Positions 50,466 through 58,985 of a stretch of DNA of 64,000 nt are shown piece by piece. The stretch is taken from NCBI RefSeq assembly GCF_026342405.1, contig NZ_JAPEMU010000001.1:5518001-5582000 (forward strand). The letters are read 5' to 3'. The stretch's first letter is position 1; every line of letters starts with the position of its first letter. This DNA is from Kitasatospora sp. NBC_00240 (lineage in GTDB: Bacteria; Actinomycetota; Actinomycetes; Streptomycetales; Streptomycetaceae). Under the pieces are notes generated by a model that saw only the letters and a program-made list of their open reading frames with translations, did not search any database and was not told the origin of the DNA. Made by a program: the position numbers and the translations under genes.

Positions 50466-52139
50466 GTGATCAGGTCACCGCTCCCGCCCGCCCCGAGACG
50501 CGCCGCGTCCCGGCGCTCCCCCGTCGCCGCCCTGCTCGCCACCGCCGGACTGGTCGCCGCCCTCGTCCTGGCCGGCGCCCCGGGCGCGCTCGCCGACACC
50601 GCGACCGCCGGCGCCGCCCAGGACCGCCCGCCCGCGATCGTCGCCCTCGGCGACAGCGCCATCTCGGGGGAGGGCGCCGGCACCGACACCGGCGACGGCT
50701 ACTTCCCCGACAGCGACACCCCCACCGACTACTGCCACCGCCACCCCAAGTCGGAGATCTTTGTCACCGACATCCCCGGCGTCACCCCGATCGACCTCGC
50801 CTGCTCCGGCGCGCAGACCGGTGACCTGGTCAGCGACCCCGAGCTCGCGAAGATCACCGGCCCCGGCAGCGGCGACTTCGGCGAACCCAAGCAGGACGTC
50901 CAACTCGCCCGGGCGGCCGCCAGGTACGACATCAAGATGGTCGTCGTCACGATCGGCGCCAACGACGACTTCGACTTCAGCGGCATCATGATGCACTGCC
51001 TGAGCCAGTACTTCCCGATCCCGCAGAGCCAGGGCTGCCGCGACACCATCGGCAGCGCCGAGATCGCCGAACGGGCGAAGCGGATCCAGCCCAAGGTGGT
51101 CGCGGCCCTGCGCGACATCCGGCAGACCATGCGGGCGGCCGGCTACGCCGACTCCTCGTACCAGCTGGTCCACCAGTCCTACTTCAACCCGATCACGCCC
51201 GACATCCGCACCAACACGTACGTCGGCAAGGTCGCGGACGGCTGCCCGGCGTTCCCCGAGGACCTCGCCTGGGGGCACAACTGGGTGGTGCCGGTCTTCA
51301 GCGACACCCTGCGCGCCGCCGCCGAGCAGGTGCCCGGTGTGCGCTACCTCGACCAGCGCCGGGTCTCGTTCGGCCACGAGGTGTGCGCGGAGTGGACCAG
51401 CTCGCCGTACGAGTACACCAACGGCGACGTGATCAACCTCTCCGAGTGGGTCCGCAACGGCTGCGACCAGCAGATCGGCATCCCGGGCCTGTGCATGAAC
51501 ATGGTGCGCCAGTCGTACCACCTGCGGGTCGCCGGCTACCGCGCGGAGGGCGTCTGCCTCGGCCAGTTCTACGCCCGGCCCGCCCAGCAGCAGGCGTACT
51601 GCACCCTCGATCAGCAGAACACCACCTCCATCGAACCCCTCACCCCCGGGCAGCCGTTCGGCGACAAGCCCGAGGACGGTGCCTGGTACCAGCTCACCAA
51701 CCCCGCCACCGGCCAGGTGCTCGACCTGTCCGGCGGCGGCAGCTACGGCGACAGCACCAACGGGCGGGCCGCCATCACCTACCGGGCCACCGGCGGGCTG
51801 AACCAGTCCTTCGTCCTGGAGGCCAAGTCCGGCGGCAGTTACGAACTGGACTTCAGCGGGAACCGCGCCATGTGCCTGGACGCCACCGGCGCCTCCACCG
51901 CCCCGGGCACCCGCCTGGTGCAGTGGCGCTGCAACGGCGGCGGCAACCAGCACTGGGTCTTCAAGCCGGCCGGCGACGGCCGGTACACCCTGGCCGACTC
52001 GCAGGACACCGGGAAGGTCGCCACCGCCGGCCCGCCGGACGCCCAGGGCAACCAGCTGATCGAACTCGCCGCCGACACCGGCGCCCCCGGCCAGCTGTGG
52101 CAGCTCACCAAGCTCGGCATCGTGTACCTGCACGGCTGA
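50466..52139 (+). CDS. Secreted GDSL/SGNH hydrolase with C-terminal ricin-type lectin domain
   Basis: A 557-residue exported enzyme. A signal peptide (basic start, hydrophobic VAALLATAGLVAALVLAGA, ending ALA) leads to the SGNH domain with block I IVALGDSAISGEG, block III VVVTIGANDDF and a C-terminal His in QSYHLRVAGYR. Residues about 405-557 form a ricin B-type beta-trefoil (YQLTNPATGQVLDLSG, CLDATGAS, NQHWVF, GQLWQLT), suited to binding glycans. It is likely an esterase or lipase acting on polysaccharide or cell-wall esters. GTG start with AAGGAGT upstream. Confidence 0.88.
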   Translation: MIRSPLPPAPRRAASRRSPVAALLATAGLVAALVLAGAPGALADTATAGAAQDRPPAIVALGDSAISGEGAGTDTGDGYFPDSDTPTDYCHRHPKSEIFVTDIPGVTPIDLACSGAQTGDLVSDPELAKITGPGSGDFGEPKQDVQLARAAARYDIKMVVVTIGANDDFDFSGIMMHCLSQYFPIPQSQGCRDTIGSAEIAERAKRIQPKVVAALRDIRQTMRAAGYADSSYQLVHQSYFNPITPDIRTNTYVGKVADGCPAFPEDLAWGHNWVVPVFSDTLRAAAEQVPGVRYLDQRRVSFGHEVCAEWTSSPYEYTNGDVINLSEWVRNGCDQQIGIPGLCMNMVRQSYHLRVAGYRAEGVCLGQFYARPAQQQAYCTLDQQNTTSIEPLTPGQPFGDKPEDGAWYQLTNPATGQVLDLSGGGSYGDSTNGRAAITYRATGGLNQSFVLEAKSGGSYELDFSGNRAMCLDATGASTAPGTRLVQWRCNGGGNQHWVFKPAGDGRYTLADSQDTGKVATAGPPDAQGNQLIELAADTGAPGQLWQLTKLGIVYLHG

Positions 52140-52240
52140 TCCGCCGGCGGGCAGCCGGCCGGGCGCATGCCCTCGCTCGCCCTCAGCCCGTCGCCCCGAT
52201 CACGGCGGCGACGGGCCCCGGCAGCGGGTACGGCAGCTCG

Positions 52241-52283
52241 GCCGGCGCTCCCCGGCCGCCGGCGCTCCCCGGCCGCCGGCGCC
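52241..52283. repeat. 2.5 tandem copies of a 17-bp GC-rich unit
   Basis: Copies of GCCGGCGCTCCCCGGCC at 52241-52257 and 52258-52274, plus a partial third to 52283. It lies between the GDSL hydrolase gene and the mannosyltransferase gene. Confidence 0.75.
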
Positions 52284-52391
52284 CGGGGCGCCGGGGCAGG
52301 CCCCCGCGGGCAGCGGCAGGCCGTGCCGTAGGCTCGCCCGGCAGCTTGCGTACACAGCGGCGGTCCTCGGCGGGGGCGGAGTCAGGGTTCC

Positions 52392-53708
52392 ATGAGCACA
52401 ACACCGATCAGCGCGTCGCCCGAGGCGTCCGGCGCGTTGGCGCACACGACGCCGTCGGCCGCCACCTCCACGGGCCCGCACCGCCCCGCGGACCTGCCCG
52501 AGGCATGGTCCGGTGCCCCGCGAGGGACGGCGCTACGCGCCCGGGCCGGCCGCTACGGCGCCGCGCTCGGTGTGTACGCGGCGGTGAAGGCGGCCGGGTT
52601 CGCCGTCTTCCTCGGCCTGCTCGTTTACGCGGACGACTACAGCGGCAAGGCCGCCGGGCGCGGCGGCGGTGCCCGGCCCTGGGACGTCCTGGGCAGCTGG
52701 GACGGCGTCTGGTACCAGCGGATCGCCCTCAGCGGGTACCACCCGCAGCTGATCCCGCTGCAGGGCTACCCGCACGCCACCCTGTACGAGAACTCGGCGG
52801 TGTTCTTCCCGCTCTACCCGTGGCTGATCCGGATCGTCTGTGCCTGCACCGGCCTCGGTACCTACGGCGCCGGGATGCTGGTCGCGGTGGTGGCGTCGTT
52901 CGCCGCGGCCGCCGGGATCTTCGCCGTCGCGGCCCGGCTCGGCGGGGTGCGGGCGGGCGTGATCGCGGCGGCGATCTGGGGCCTGTTCCCCGGCTCGGGC
53001 GTGGAGTGGGCGGTCTACTCGGACTCGCTGTTCGTGGCGCTCGCGGCCTGGTCCTGCCATTGCGTGATCACCCGGCGCTGGCTCACCGCTGGTCTGCTCG
53101 CCTTCACGGCGGGCCTGGGCCGCCCGACGGCCGCGGCGCTGATCGCCGCCGTCTCCCTCGCGGCGCTCGTTGCACTCGTACGGCGCACAGATGGCATCGT
53201 GCGCCCCCTGGTGGCCCTGCTGATCGCCCCGTGGGGCCTGCTCGGCTACATCGGCTGGGTCGGTTGGAAGGTCGGCGACCCGGCCGGCTACTTCCATCTC
53301 CAACGCGGCGCCTGGAACCGCTACTTCGACTTCGGCTCGGCCACCGCCCACAGCCTCCTGGACATCCTGGTCGGCCGCTGGCACGCCTGGCAGGTCAACC
53401 CCGTCCCCGACCTGATCGCGATCGCCCTGCTGATCGCCCTCCCCGGCCTGGTCGTCCTACTGCTGCGGACCCGTCCCCCGCTGGTCCTGGTCGTCTACAC
53501 CGGGCTGACCATCGTCGCGGCGCTGGCCAGCAACCAGATATTCGACAACATCTCCCGCTACCTGCTGCCCGCCTTCCCGCTCTTCATCGGCCTGGCGGTC
53601 GCCCTGCGCCGGCACAGCTGGGCCACCCTGGCCGGGCTCCTCGCGCTCCCCGCCCTCGCCTCGGGCTGGTACGCGGGCTACGCCCTCTTCGAACTGGGCG
53701 TGCCGTAA
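52392..53708 (+). CDS. PIG-V/GT-C-type mannosyltransferase-like membrane protein
   Basis: A 438-residue polytopic membrane protein with about ten hydrophobic segments after a 50-residue disordered N-terminus. The first outer loop has SWDGVWYQRIALSGYHP and FFPLYPWLIR, the pattern of PIG-V (GT76) and other GT-C polyprenyl-phosphomannose-dependent enzymes, with the acidic residue in WDG as the probable catalytic base. FDNISRYLLPAFPLF is also typical. It would transfer a sugar from a lipid carrier to an outer acceptor. The acceptor is unknown. Confidence 0.85.
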   Translation: MSTTPISASPEASGALAHTTPSAATSTGPHRPADLPEAWSGAPRGTALRARAGRYGAALGVYAAVKAAGFAVFLGLLVYADDYSGKAAGRGGGARPWDVLGSWDGVWYQRIALSGYHPQLIPLQGYPHATLYENSAVFFPLYPWLIRIVCACTGLGTYGAGMLVAVVASFAAAAGIFAVAARLGGVRAGVIAAAIWGLFPGSGVEWAVYSDSLFVALAAWSCHCVITRRWLTAGLLAFTAGLGRPTAAALIAAVSLAALVALVRRTDGIVRPLVALLIAPWGLLGYIGWVGWKVGDPAGYFHLQRGAWNRYFDFGSATAHSLLDILVGRWHAWQVNPVPDLIAIALLIALPGLVVLLLRTRPPLVLVVYTGLTIVAALASNQIFDNISRYLLPAFPLFIGLAVALRRHSWATLAGLLALPALASGWYAGYALFELGVP

Positions 53709-54270
53709 CCGGTGGCCCGTCCGGCCGCTCCGGCCGTCGAGGCGCCTGCGGGGTACCGGTGAGCAATGATTGACGTGGCGTCACCGCCATGGGTCGAACG
53801 GGCGCGGTGAGCCCACGGGTCGCGGCAGGTCCGCGGCTCCTTCGGTGCAGGTCCGCCTGGGACGGGTGCCGCCGGTCGGCCGGGCAGGCGAAGATCCGCA
53901 GCTCGCCGAAGCGTCCGACCACGATCTCCGTCCCGTCGTCGCTCGCGAGGGTGAACAGAAGAGCCGGCCACCGCCACCGCCACCATCGCCGAGGCCGGCA
54001 GCCCGAGGGCTCCTCGTCGTCCGGTACGGAGCAGGTCGGCCAGGGCTCGCCGGCCGGCCGGAGCGGCGGACCCCCATCGGACTGTCGCCCGCCCCCGGCT
54101 GCCCACGCCCGGCCGCCGAGGCTCGGCCGCCCACGCTCGGGAGTCGGCCGCACCGCCTCGCGGCCGCACGGCCCGAGCTCGGGCATCCGGCATCCGGCAT
54201 CCGGCATCCGGCATCCGGGCCAGGATCTCCGTCACGGGGGACGCTGATCAACCAACTGCCAAGTGCCGGG
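53709..54270. other. 562-base gene-poor junction
   Basis: Several long overlapping frames run through this stretch on both strands, but none has a family motif, a normal start with ribosome binding site, or consistent codon bias. On the minus strand around 53870-53960 a short coding-like segment reads LLFTLASDDGTEIVVGRFGE then LRIFACPADRRHP; it is not part of an intact gene and may be a remnant. The stretch ends in a heptamer repeat at 54182-54216. Confidence 0.5.
54182..54216. repeat. Heptanucleotide microsatellite (GGCATCC)5
   Basis: Five perfect consecutive copies of GGCATCC. It lies about 55 bases downstream of the minus-strand gene at 54271 in a gene-poor stretch. It is likely to vary in copy number between strains. 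Confidence 0.9.
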
Positions 54271-54753
54271 TCAGGGCCACACCAGGCAGTACAGCTGGTG
54301 TCCCGCGTCGTGCAGCCGGTTCGCGAAGTCCTGCCACTCGTGCAGCATGCTGTAGATCACGAAGGCGTCGCGCGGACCGCGGCGGTCCGGGACGGTGGAC
54401 CAGATGAAGGCGGCCGCGCCCAGTTCGGTCTCGTCGGCCTTGCGGAGCGGCTCGACGACGATCTGGGGCAGCTGGACGACCGCGTAGTCCGGGTGCAGGA
54501 CGACGAGCTCCAGCGGTGGCACCTGGTGCAGCGGGACGCCCTGGATGCCGGTGAGGACCATCGCGCTCATGGTCTCCGGCTTGATCTTGGTGGAGAGATG
54601 CCCGTTGGGTGAGCCGCTGGTCTCCATCAGGTCGCCGAGGCGGCCGAGGGCGCCCAGCTCGCCGGCGTCGAGGCCGAGGCCGCCGGGGCCGAGCGCGGTG
54701 GGGACTCTGGCGGCGGTGGCGCGATCGGGTGCGCCGAAGTACTTGTAGGTCAC
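54271..54753 (-). CDS. Conserved hypothetical protein (MTYKYFGAPD-type)
   Basis: A 160-residue soluble protein of unknown function. The chosen GTG at 54753 gives MTYKYFGAPDRATAARVPTA; another GTG two codons earlier has GAGGGA closer by. Features include LHPDYAVVQLPQIVVEPLRK, ETELGAAAFIWSTVPDRRGP, and FVIYSMLHEWQDFANRLHDA near the C-terminus, which read like a compact alpha/beta domain. No catalytic motif is evident. It diverges from hemL across 460 bases; I recall a similar neighbour of hemL in Streptomyces. Confidence 0.75.
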   Translation of the reverse strand: MTYKYFGAPDRATAARVPTALGPGGLGLDAGELGALGRLGDLMETSGSPNGHLSTKIKPETMSAMVLTGIQGVPLHQVPPLELVVLHPDYAVVQLPQIVVEPLRKADETELGAAAFIWSTVPDRRGPRDAFVIYSMLHEWQDFANRLHDAGHQLYCLVWP

Positions 54754-54973
54754 CCCCACGCGTCCCTCACCCCGTCTTCCACTGCGACCTGCACCCGTAC
54801 CCGCTCCCGTACCGCCGCTCGCGGCCCGCGCGGACCGTCGGGAGCCGCCCGCGATCTCGTCGTGGCCGTCCTGCGCCTCGGACACTCGGACCATCCTCAC
54901 CGGAATTCGCCGGAATCGACAGACCCCCGCACGTCCGGTGTCCCTCCCGGACGTGCCCCTTACCCGTCAAGCG

Positions 54974-55024
54974 CCGTCGTACACGGCCGCCGTCGTACCG
55001 TCCAACCCGTTCACACCGTCGTAC
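54974..55024. repeat. Three direct repeats of CCGTCGTAC
   Basis: Exact copies at 54974-54982, 54990-54998 and 55016-55024. Distances between starts are 16 and 26 bases, that is roughly one and a half and two and a half helix turns. They lie in the divergent gap between the 54271-54753 gene and hemL. Confidence 0.65.
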
Positions 55025-55119
55025 GTCACCACTGCCCGCGGCGGTGGCGACGTAAGCCCTGTGCAATGCATGTGCGCACAGTCTGACCGGTTCGGTCAAG
55101 GCAGCAGTCGGCGCCCCTG

Positions 55120-55139
55120 CTGTACGGACAACCGTACAG
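55120..55139. promoter_or_regulatory. Perfect palindrome upstream of hemL, candidate operator
   Basis: CTGTACGGACAACCGTACAG: 8-bp arms around ACAA, 75 bases before the hemL start. The size and symmetry suit a dimeric repressor such as a TetR or GntR member. No such regulator gene is adjacent. Confidence 0.6.
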
Positions 55140-55152
55140 ACAACGGCACACG

Positions 55153-55172
55153 GATCATCGTTCCAGATGATC
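55153..55172. promoter_or_regulatory. Second palindrome upstream of hemL
   Basis: GATCATCGTTCCAGATGATC: 7-bp arms around a 6-base centre, 41 bases before the hemL start and 13 bases after the first palindrome. It differs in sequence from the first, so a different factor, or a stem-loop in the leader, is possible. Confidence 0.55.
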
Positions 55173-55213
55173 GGGTCCGACATGCAGAGGTGAAGGACAC
55201 GATTTGAGACCAT

Positions 55214-56545
55214 GTGCGAGTGAGCTACCCCTACGAAGCACCTCAGTCCCAGTCGCTGTTCGACCGCGCCTCGGTCGTCACCCCCGGTGGCGTCAACTCC
55301 CCGGTGCGCGCCTTCCGCGCGGTCGGCGGCACGCCGCGCTTCATGGTGTCCGGAAACGGCCCCTACCTCACCGACGCCGACGGCCGTGAGTACGTCGACC
55401 TGGTGTGCTCGTGGGGACCGATGATCCTGGGCCACGCGCACCCGGCGGTGATCGACGCCGTGCGGTCCGCGGTCACCCGGGGCACCTCCTTCGGTACGCC
55501 GGGGCAGGGCGAGGTGGAGCTGGCCGAGGAGATCGTCGACCGGATCGCGCCGGTCGAGCAGGTCCGCCTGGTGTCCTCCGGCACCGAGGCGACCATGTCG
55601 GCGATCCGGCTGGCCCGCGGTTTCACCGGCCGCGCCAAGGTGGTGAAGTTCGCCGGCTGTTACCACGGTCACGTGGACGCGCTGCTGGCCGCCGCCGGCT
55701 CGGGCGTTGCGACCTTCGGCCTGCCGGACACCCCGGGCGTCACCGGGGCCCAGGCCGGCGACACCATCGTGCTGCCGTACAACGACCTGGCCGCGGTCGA
55801 GGCGGCCTTCGCCGCGAACCCGGGCGAGATCGCCTGCGTGATCACCGAGGCCTCGCCCGGCAACATGGGCGTCGTCCCGCCGCTGCCCGGTTTCAACGGC
55901 GGCCTGGCCCGGCTCTGCCGGGAGAACGGCGCGCTGTTCATCTCGGACGAGGTGATGACCGGCTTCCGCGTCTCCAAGGCCGGCTGGTACGGCCTGGAGG
56001 CCGCGAACGAGGGCTGGGCGCCGGACCTGCTCACCTTCGGCAAGGTGATGGGCGGCGGATTCCCGGCGGCGGCCTTCGGCGGCCGGGCCGACGTGATGGG
56101 CCACCTGGCCCCCGCCGGGCCGGTCTACCAGGCGGGCACGCTGTCGGGGAACCCGGTCGCCACCGCGGCGGGCCTGGCCCAGCTGCGCGGCTGCACCGAC
56201 GAGGTGTACGCGACCGTGGACCGGGTGGCGGCCGAGGTGTCCGGCCTGGTCTCGGACGCGCTGGCGAAGGAGGGCGTGGCCCACCGCCTGCAGACGGCCG
56301 GGAACATGTTCTCGGTGTTCTTCACCGACCGGCCGGTGACCGACTACGACCAGGCGAAGACCCAGGAGGCGTACCGCTTCAACGGCTTCTTCCACTCGAT
56401 GCTCGCGCAGGGCGTCTACCTGCCGCCGTCGGCCTTCGAGTCCTGGTTCGTCTCGGCGTCCCACGACGAGCGGGCGATCGAGCGGATCGCCGCCGCCCTG
56501 CCGGCCGCCGCCCGCGCGGCCGCCGAGGCCCGGCCGGCCGCCTGA
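55214..56545 (+). CDS. hemL: Glutamate-1-semialdehyde 2,1-aminomutase
   Basis: HemL turns glutamate-1-semialdehyde into aminolevulinate, the step between HemA and HemB, with PLP. The 443-residue protein has the family core LFDRASVVTPGGVNSPVRAF, RLVSSGTEATMSAIRLARG, FISDEVMTGFRVSKAGW and TFGKVMGGGFPAAAFGG with the PLP Lys. The GTG at 55214 gives MRVSYPYEAP; a GTG two codons later is equally possible, and neither has a clear ribosome binding site. It is 10 kb from hemACDB in a separate transcript and leads into the phosphatase and cytochrome c genes. Confidence 0.96.
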   Translation: MRVSYPYEAPQSQSLFDRASVVTPGGVNSPVRAFRAVGGTPRFMVSGNGPYLTDADGREYVDLVCSWGPMILGHAHPAVIDAVRSAVTRGTSFGTPGQGEVELAEEIVDRIAPVEQVRLVSSGTEATMSAIRLARGFTGRAKVVKFAGCYHGHVDALLAAAGSGVATFGLPDTPGVTGAQAGDTIVLPYNDLAAVEAAFAANPGEIACVITEASPGNMGVVPPLPGFNGGLARLCRENGALFISDEVMTGFRVSKAGWYGLEAANEGWAPDLLTFGKVMGGGFPAAAFGGRADVMGHLAPAGPVYQAGTLSGNPVATAAGLAQLRGCTDEVYATVDRVAAEVSGLVSDALAKEGVAHRLQTAGNMFSVFFTDRPVTDYDQAKTQEAYRFNGFFHSMLAQGVYLPPSAFESWFVSASHDERAIERIAAALPAAARAAAEARPAA

Positions 56546-56697
56546 CCCGCCGACCGTACGGCCCCGCCGGTGCCGGATCCGCCCTCGGACCCGGCACCGC
56601 GGACCTCGCACCACCGGGACCCGCCCACCGGGGCCCGAACACCCGGACCCCAACACCCGGACCCCAACCACTCAGCAGCCCGCCAGGAGAACTTGAA

Positions 56698-57378
56698 GTG
56701 AGCGCCAAAGAGATCACCGTCGTGCACCTCATGCGGCACGGTGAGGTGCACAACCCGGAGGGCATCCTGTACGGCCGCCTGCCGGACTACCACCTGTCCG
56801 AGCTCGGCCGGCAGATGGCCGACCGGGTCGCCGAGGACCTGGCCGGGCGGGACATCACCCACGTGGTGGCGTCCCCGCTGGAGCGGGCCCAGGAGACCGC
56901 CGAGCCGATCGGCAAGTCGCACGGCCTGGACGTCGCGGTCGACGAGCGGCTGATCGAGGCCGACAACATCTTCCAGGGCAAGACCTTCGGGGTGGGCGAC
57001 GGCTCGCTGCGCAACCCCTCGTACTGGAAGTACCTGACCAACCCGTTCCAGCCGTCCTGGGGCGAGCCGTACATCGAGCAGGCGGTGCGGATGATGGGCG
57101 CGCTGGCCGCCGCCCGGGACGCGGCGCGCGGGCACGAGGCGGTCTGCGTCAGCCACCAGCTGCCGATCTGGACGGTCCGCTCGTTCGTGGAGAAGCGCCG
57201 GCTGTGGCACGACCCGCGCCGCCGCCAGTGCTCGCTGGCCTCGCTGACCAGCTTCACCTACGAGGGCGACCGGATCGTGTCGGTCGGCTACCGCGAGCCG
57301 GCCCGCGACCTGCTGCCGGCGCACCTGGTGGGCAAGGGCGGCAAGGGCAAGCCGGTCGGCAAGAGCTTCGGCGCCTGA
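56698..57378 (+). CDS. Histidine phosphatase (phosphoglycerate mutase-like)
   Basis: A 226-residue member of the histidine phosphatase superfamily. The catalytic motif is VVHLMRHGEVHNPEG, SPLERAQETAEPIG supplies the second conserved Arg, and VCVSHQLPIWTVRSF the second His. Family members dephosphorylate sugars or alcohols; the substrate here is unknown. GTG start at 56698 with AGGAGAACTTGAA upstream. It lies between hemL and the cytochrome c maturation genes in the same direction, followed by a terminator. Confidence 0.9.
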   Translation: MSAKEITVVHLMRHGEVHNPEGILYGRLPDYHLSELGRQMADRVAEDLAGRDITHVVASPLERAQETAEPIGKSHGLDVAVDERLIEADNIFQGKTFGVGDGSLRNPSYWKYLTNPFQPSWGEPYIEQAVRMMGALAAARDAARGHEAVCVSHQLPIWTVRSFVEKRRLWHDPRRRQCSLASLTSFTYEGDRIVSVGYREPARDLLPAHLVGKGGKGKPVGKSFGA

Positions 57379-57384
57379 CGCGGG

Positions 57385-57420
57385 CGGGCCCGGGGGAGTG
57401 ACCGCGCTCACCCGGGCCCG
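57385..57420 (+). terminator. Terminator after the histidine phosphatase gene
   Basis: Arms CGGGCCCGGG (57385-57394) and CCCGGGCCCG (57411-57420) pair perfectly, with a further GTGA/TCA pairing inside the loop. It begins six bases after the stop and separates hemL-phosphatase from the cytochrome c genes. Confidence 0.72.
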
Positions 57421-57601
57421 TGCCGCTCCCGGGCCCGTACGCGTACCGCCCCCGGGCGCCGCGGCGCCCGGCCCCGGCGGATAAGCGATTCGGGGCCGGA
57501 GCGTCCAGCCGCGCCTTGGCGCAGCCGCAGGTCAGGGGCGGTTCGACACGCTAGGTCGGACCCCGCGAAACCTGCCCGGAGTCCCATGCGAAACTTTTCA
57601 C

Positions 57602-58210
57602 ATGTCTGGCACGACGCGTCCCCGCCTCCGTCTCGCCGCAGCCGTAGCCGCCGCTGCCGCGCTCGTCCTCACCGGTTGCTCGTCGTCCGGGTCTTCAGGC
57701 AGCGGTGACGCGCAGACCGGCTTCATCGTCGGCAAGGGCGGCGCGCCGGACACCGCCGCCGCCGGCCACCGCAAGGACGCGCCGGACATCTCCGGCACCA
57801 CCCTGGAAGGTGCCAAGGTCGCGCTCTCGGACTACCGGGGCAAGGTCGTGGTGCTGAACATCTGGGGCTCCTGGTGCAACCCGTGCCGCGCCGAGGCCCC
57901 CAACCTCCAGTCGGTCTGGAACACCTACAAGGACCAGGGCGTCCAGTTCCTCGGCATCAACACCCGGGACATCGACCCGGCGAACGCCGTCCGCTTCGAG
58001 CAGGAGAAGGGCGTCACCTTCCCCAGCCTGTACGACCCGGACGGCACCCAGATCCTCAAGTTCCCCAAGGGCAGCCTCAACCCGCAGTCGATCCCGACCA
58101 CCCTGGTGATCGACCGCGACGGCAAGCTGGCGGCCCGGGCGATGCGGGCGCTGGAGGCCGAGGACATCGAGGCGATGCTGAAGCCCGTGCTGGCGGAGCA
58201 GAAGAGTTGA
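57602..58210 (+). CDS. TlpA/ResA-like thiol-disulfide oxidoreductase, lipoprotein
   Basis: A 202-residue exported thioredoxin-fold protein. A lipoprotein signal ends in LVLTGC; the fold follows with VVLNIWGSWCNPCRAEAPNL (active-site CNPC), VQFLGINTRD, and a cis-Pro in SIPTTLVIDRDGK. In System II cytochrome c maturation such proteins reduce the apocytochrome CXXCH cysteines. Its stop overlaps the ccdA start (TTGA), so electrons from CcdA to this protein are encoded side by side. Confidence 0.92.
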   Translation: MSGTTRPRLRLAAAVAAAAALVLTGCSSSGSSGSGDAQTGFIVGKGGAPDTAAAGHRKDAPDISGTTLEGAKVALSDYRGKVVVLNIWGSWCNPCRAEAPNLQSVWNTYKDQGVQFLGINTRDIDPANAVRFEQEKGVTFPSLYDPDGTQILKFPKGSLNPQSIPTTLVIDRDGKLAARAMRALEAEDIEAMLKPVLAEQKS

Positions 58211-58983
58211 GTGCCACCCTGATCGCGCTGGGCGGCGCCTCCGGCACCGTCGAGAGCGGCGCCATCCTGCTGGCCGTGCCGGTGGCGCTGGCGGCCGGTC
58301 TGGTCTCGTTCTTCTCACCGTGCGTGCTGCCGCTGGTGCCGGGCTACCTCTCGTACGTCACCGGCTTCTCCGCCGCCGACCTCGCCGACGCGCGCGGCGC
58401 CCGGCGCGGCCGGATGCTGCTCGGCTCGGTGCTGTTCATCCTCGGCTTCACGGCGGTGTTCGTCTCCACCGGCGCGCTGTTCGGCTACTTCGGGCAGACC
58501 CTGCAGGAGCACCGCCGGGCGATCGGCGTGGTGCTCGGCTCGCTGACCGTCGTGATGGGCCTGGCCTTCATGGGCCTGGTGCCCGGTCTGAGCATGCGCG
58601 AGATGCGCTCGCACCGCCGCCCGGCGATCGGCCTGGCGGGGGCGCCGCTGCTGGGTGTCGTCTTCGGGGTCGGCTGGACCCCGTGCATCGGCCCGACCCT
58701 CGGCACCATCCTGTCGCTCTCCACCAGCGAGGCGGACGCCGGCCGCGCCGCGCTGCTGATGACCGTCTACTGCCTGGGGCTGGGCGTACCGTTCATCCTG
58801 GCCGCGCTGGCCTTCCGCCGGGCGCTGGGCGCCTTCGGCTGGGTCAAGCGGCACTACCCGCTGGTGATGCGGATCGGCGGCGGCATGCTGGTCGCCGTCG
58901 GGCTGCTGCTGGTCACCGGGGTCTGGGACTCGCTGGTGCAGCAGATGCAGGTCCTGACCGCCGACTTCTCGATCGGAATCTGA
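58207..58983 (+). CDS. ccdA: Cytochrome c biogenesis protein CcdA
   Basis: A 258-residue, six-helix membrane protein that passes reducing equivalents from cytosolic thioredoxin to outer thiol proteins. LVSFFSPCVLPLVPGYLSYV and GVGWTPCIGPTLGTILSL hold the paired Cys in helices 1 and 4. The start is TTG at 58207, overlapping the TlpA-like stop, with GGAG upstream within that gene; frame and conserved first helix support it. resB follows two bases after the stop. Confidence 0.93.
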   Translation: MSATLIALGGASGTVESGAILLAVPVALAAGLVSFFSPCVLPLVPGYLSYVTGFSAADLADARGARRGRMLLGSVLFILGFTAVFVSTGALFGYFGQTLQEHRRAIGVVLGSLTVVMGLAFMGLVPGLSMREMRSHRRPAIGLAGAPLLGVVFGVGWTPCIGPTLGTILSLSTSEADAGRAALLMTVYCLGLGVPFILAALAFRRALGAFGWVKRHYPLVMRIGGGMLVAVGLLLVTGVWDSLVQQMQVLTADFSIGI

Positions 58984-58985
58984 GC

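Noticed and set aside
53770..54612. 280-codon plus-strand frame
   Set aside because: It is partly antisense to the conserved 54271-54753 gene, has no family features and spans the heptamer microsatellite.
54767..56671. 634-codon minus-strand frame opposite hemL
   Set aside because: It is a shadow of hemL, dominated by Arg, Gly and Val, with no motif.
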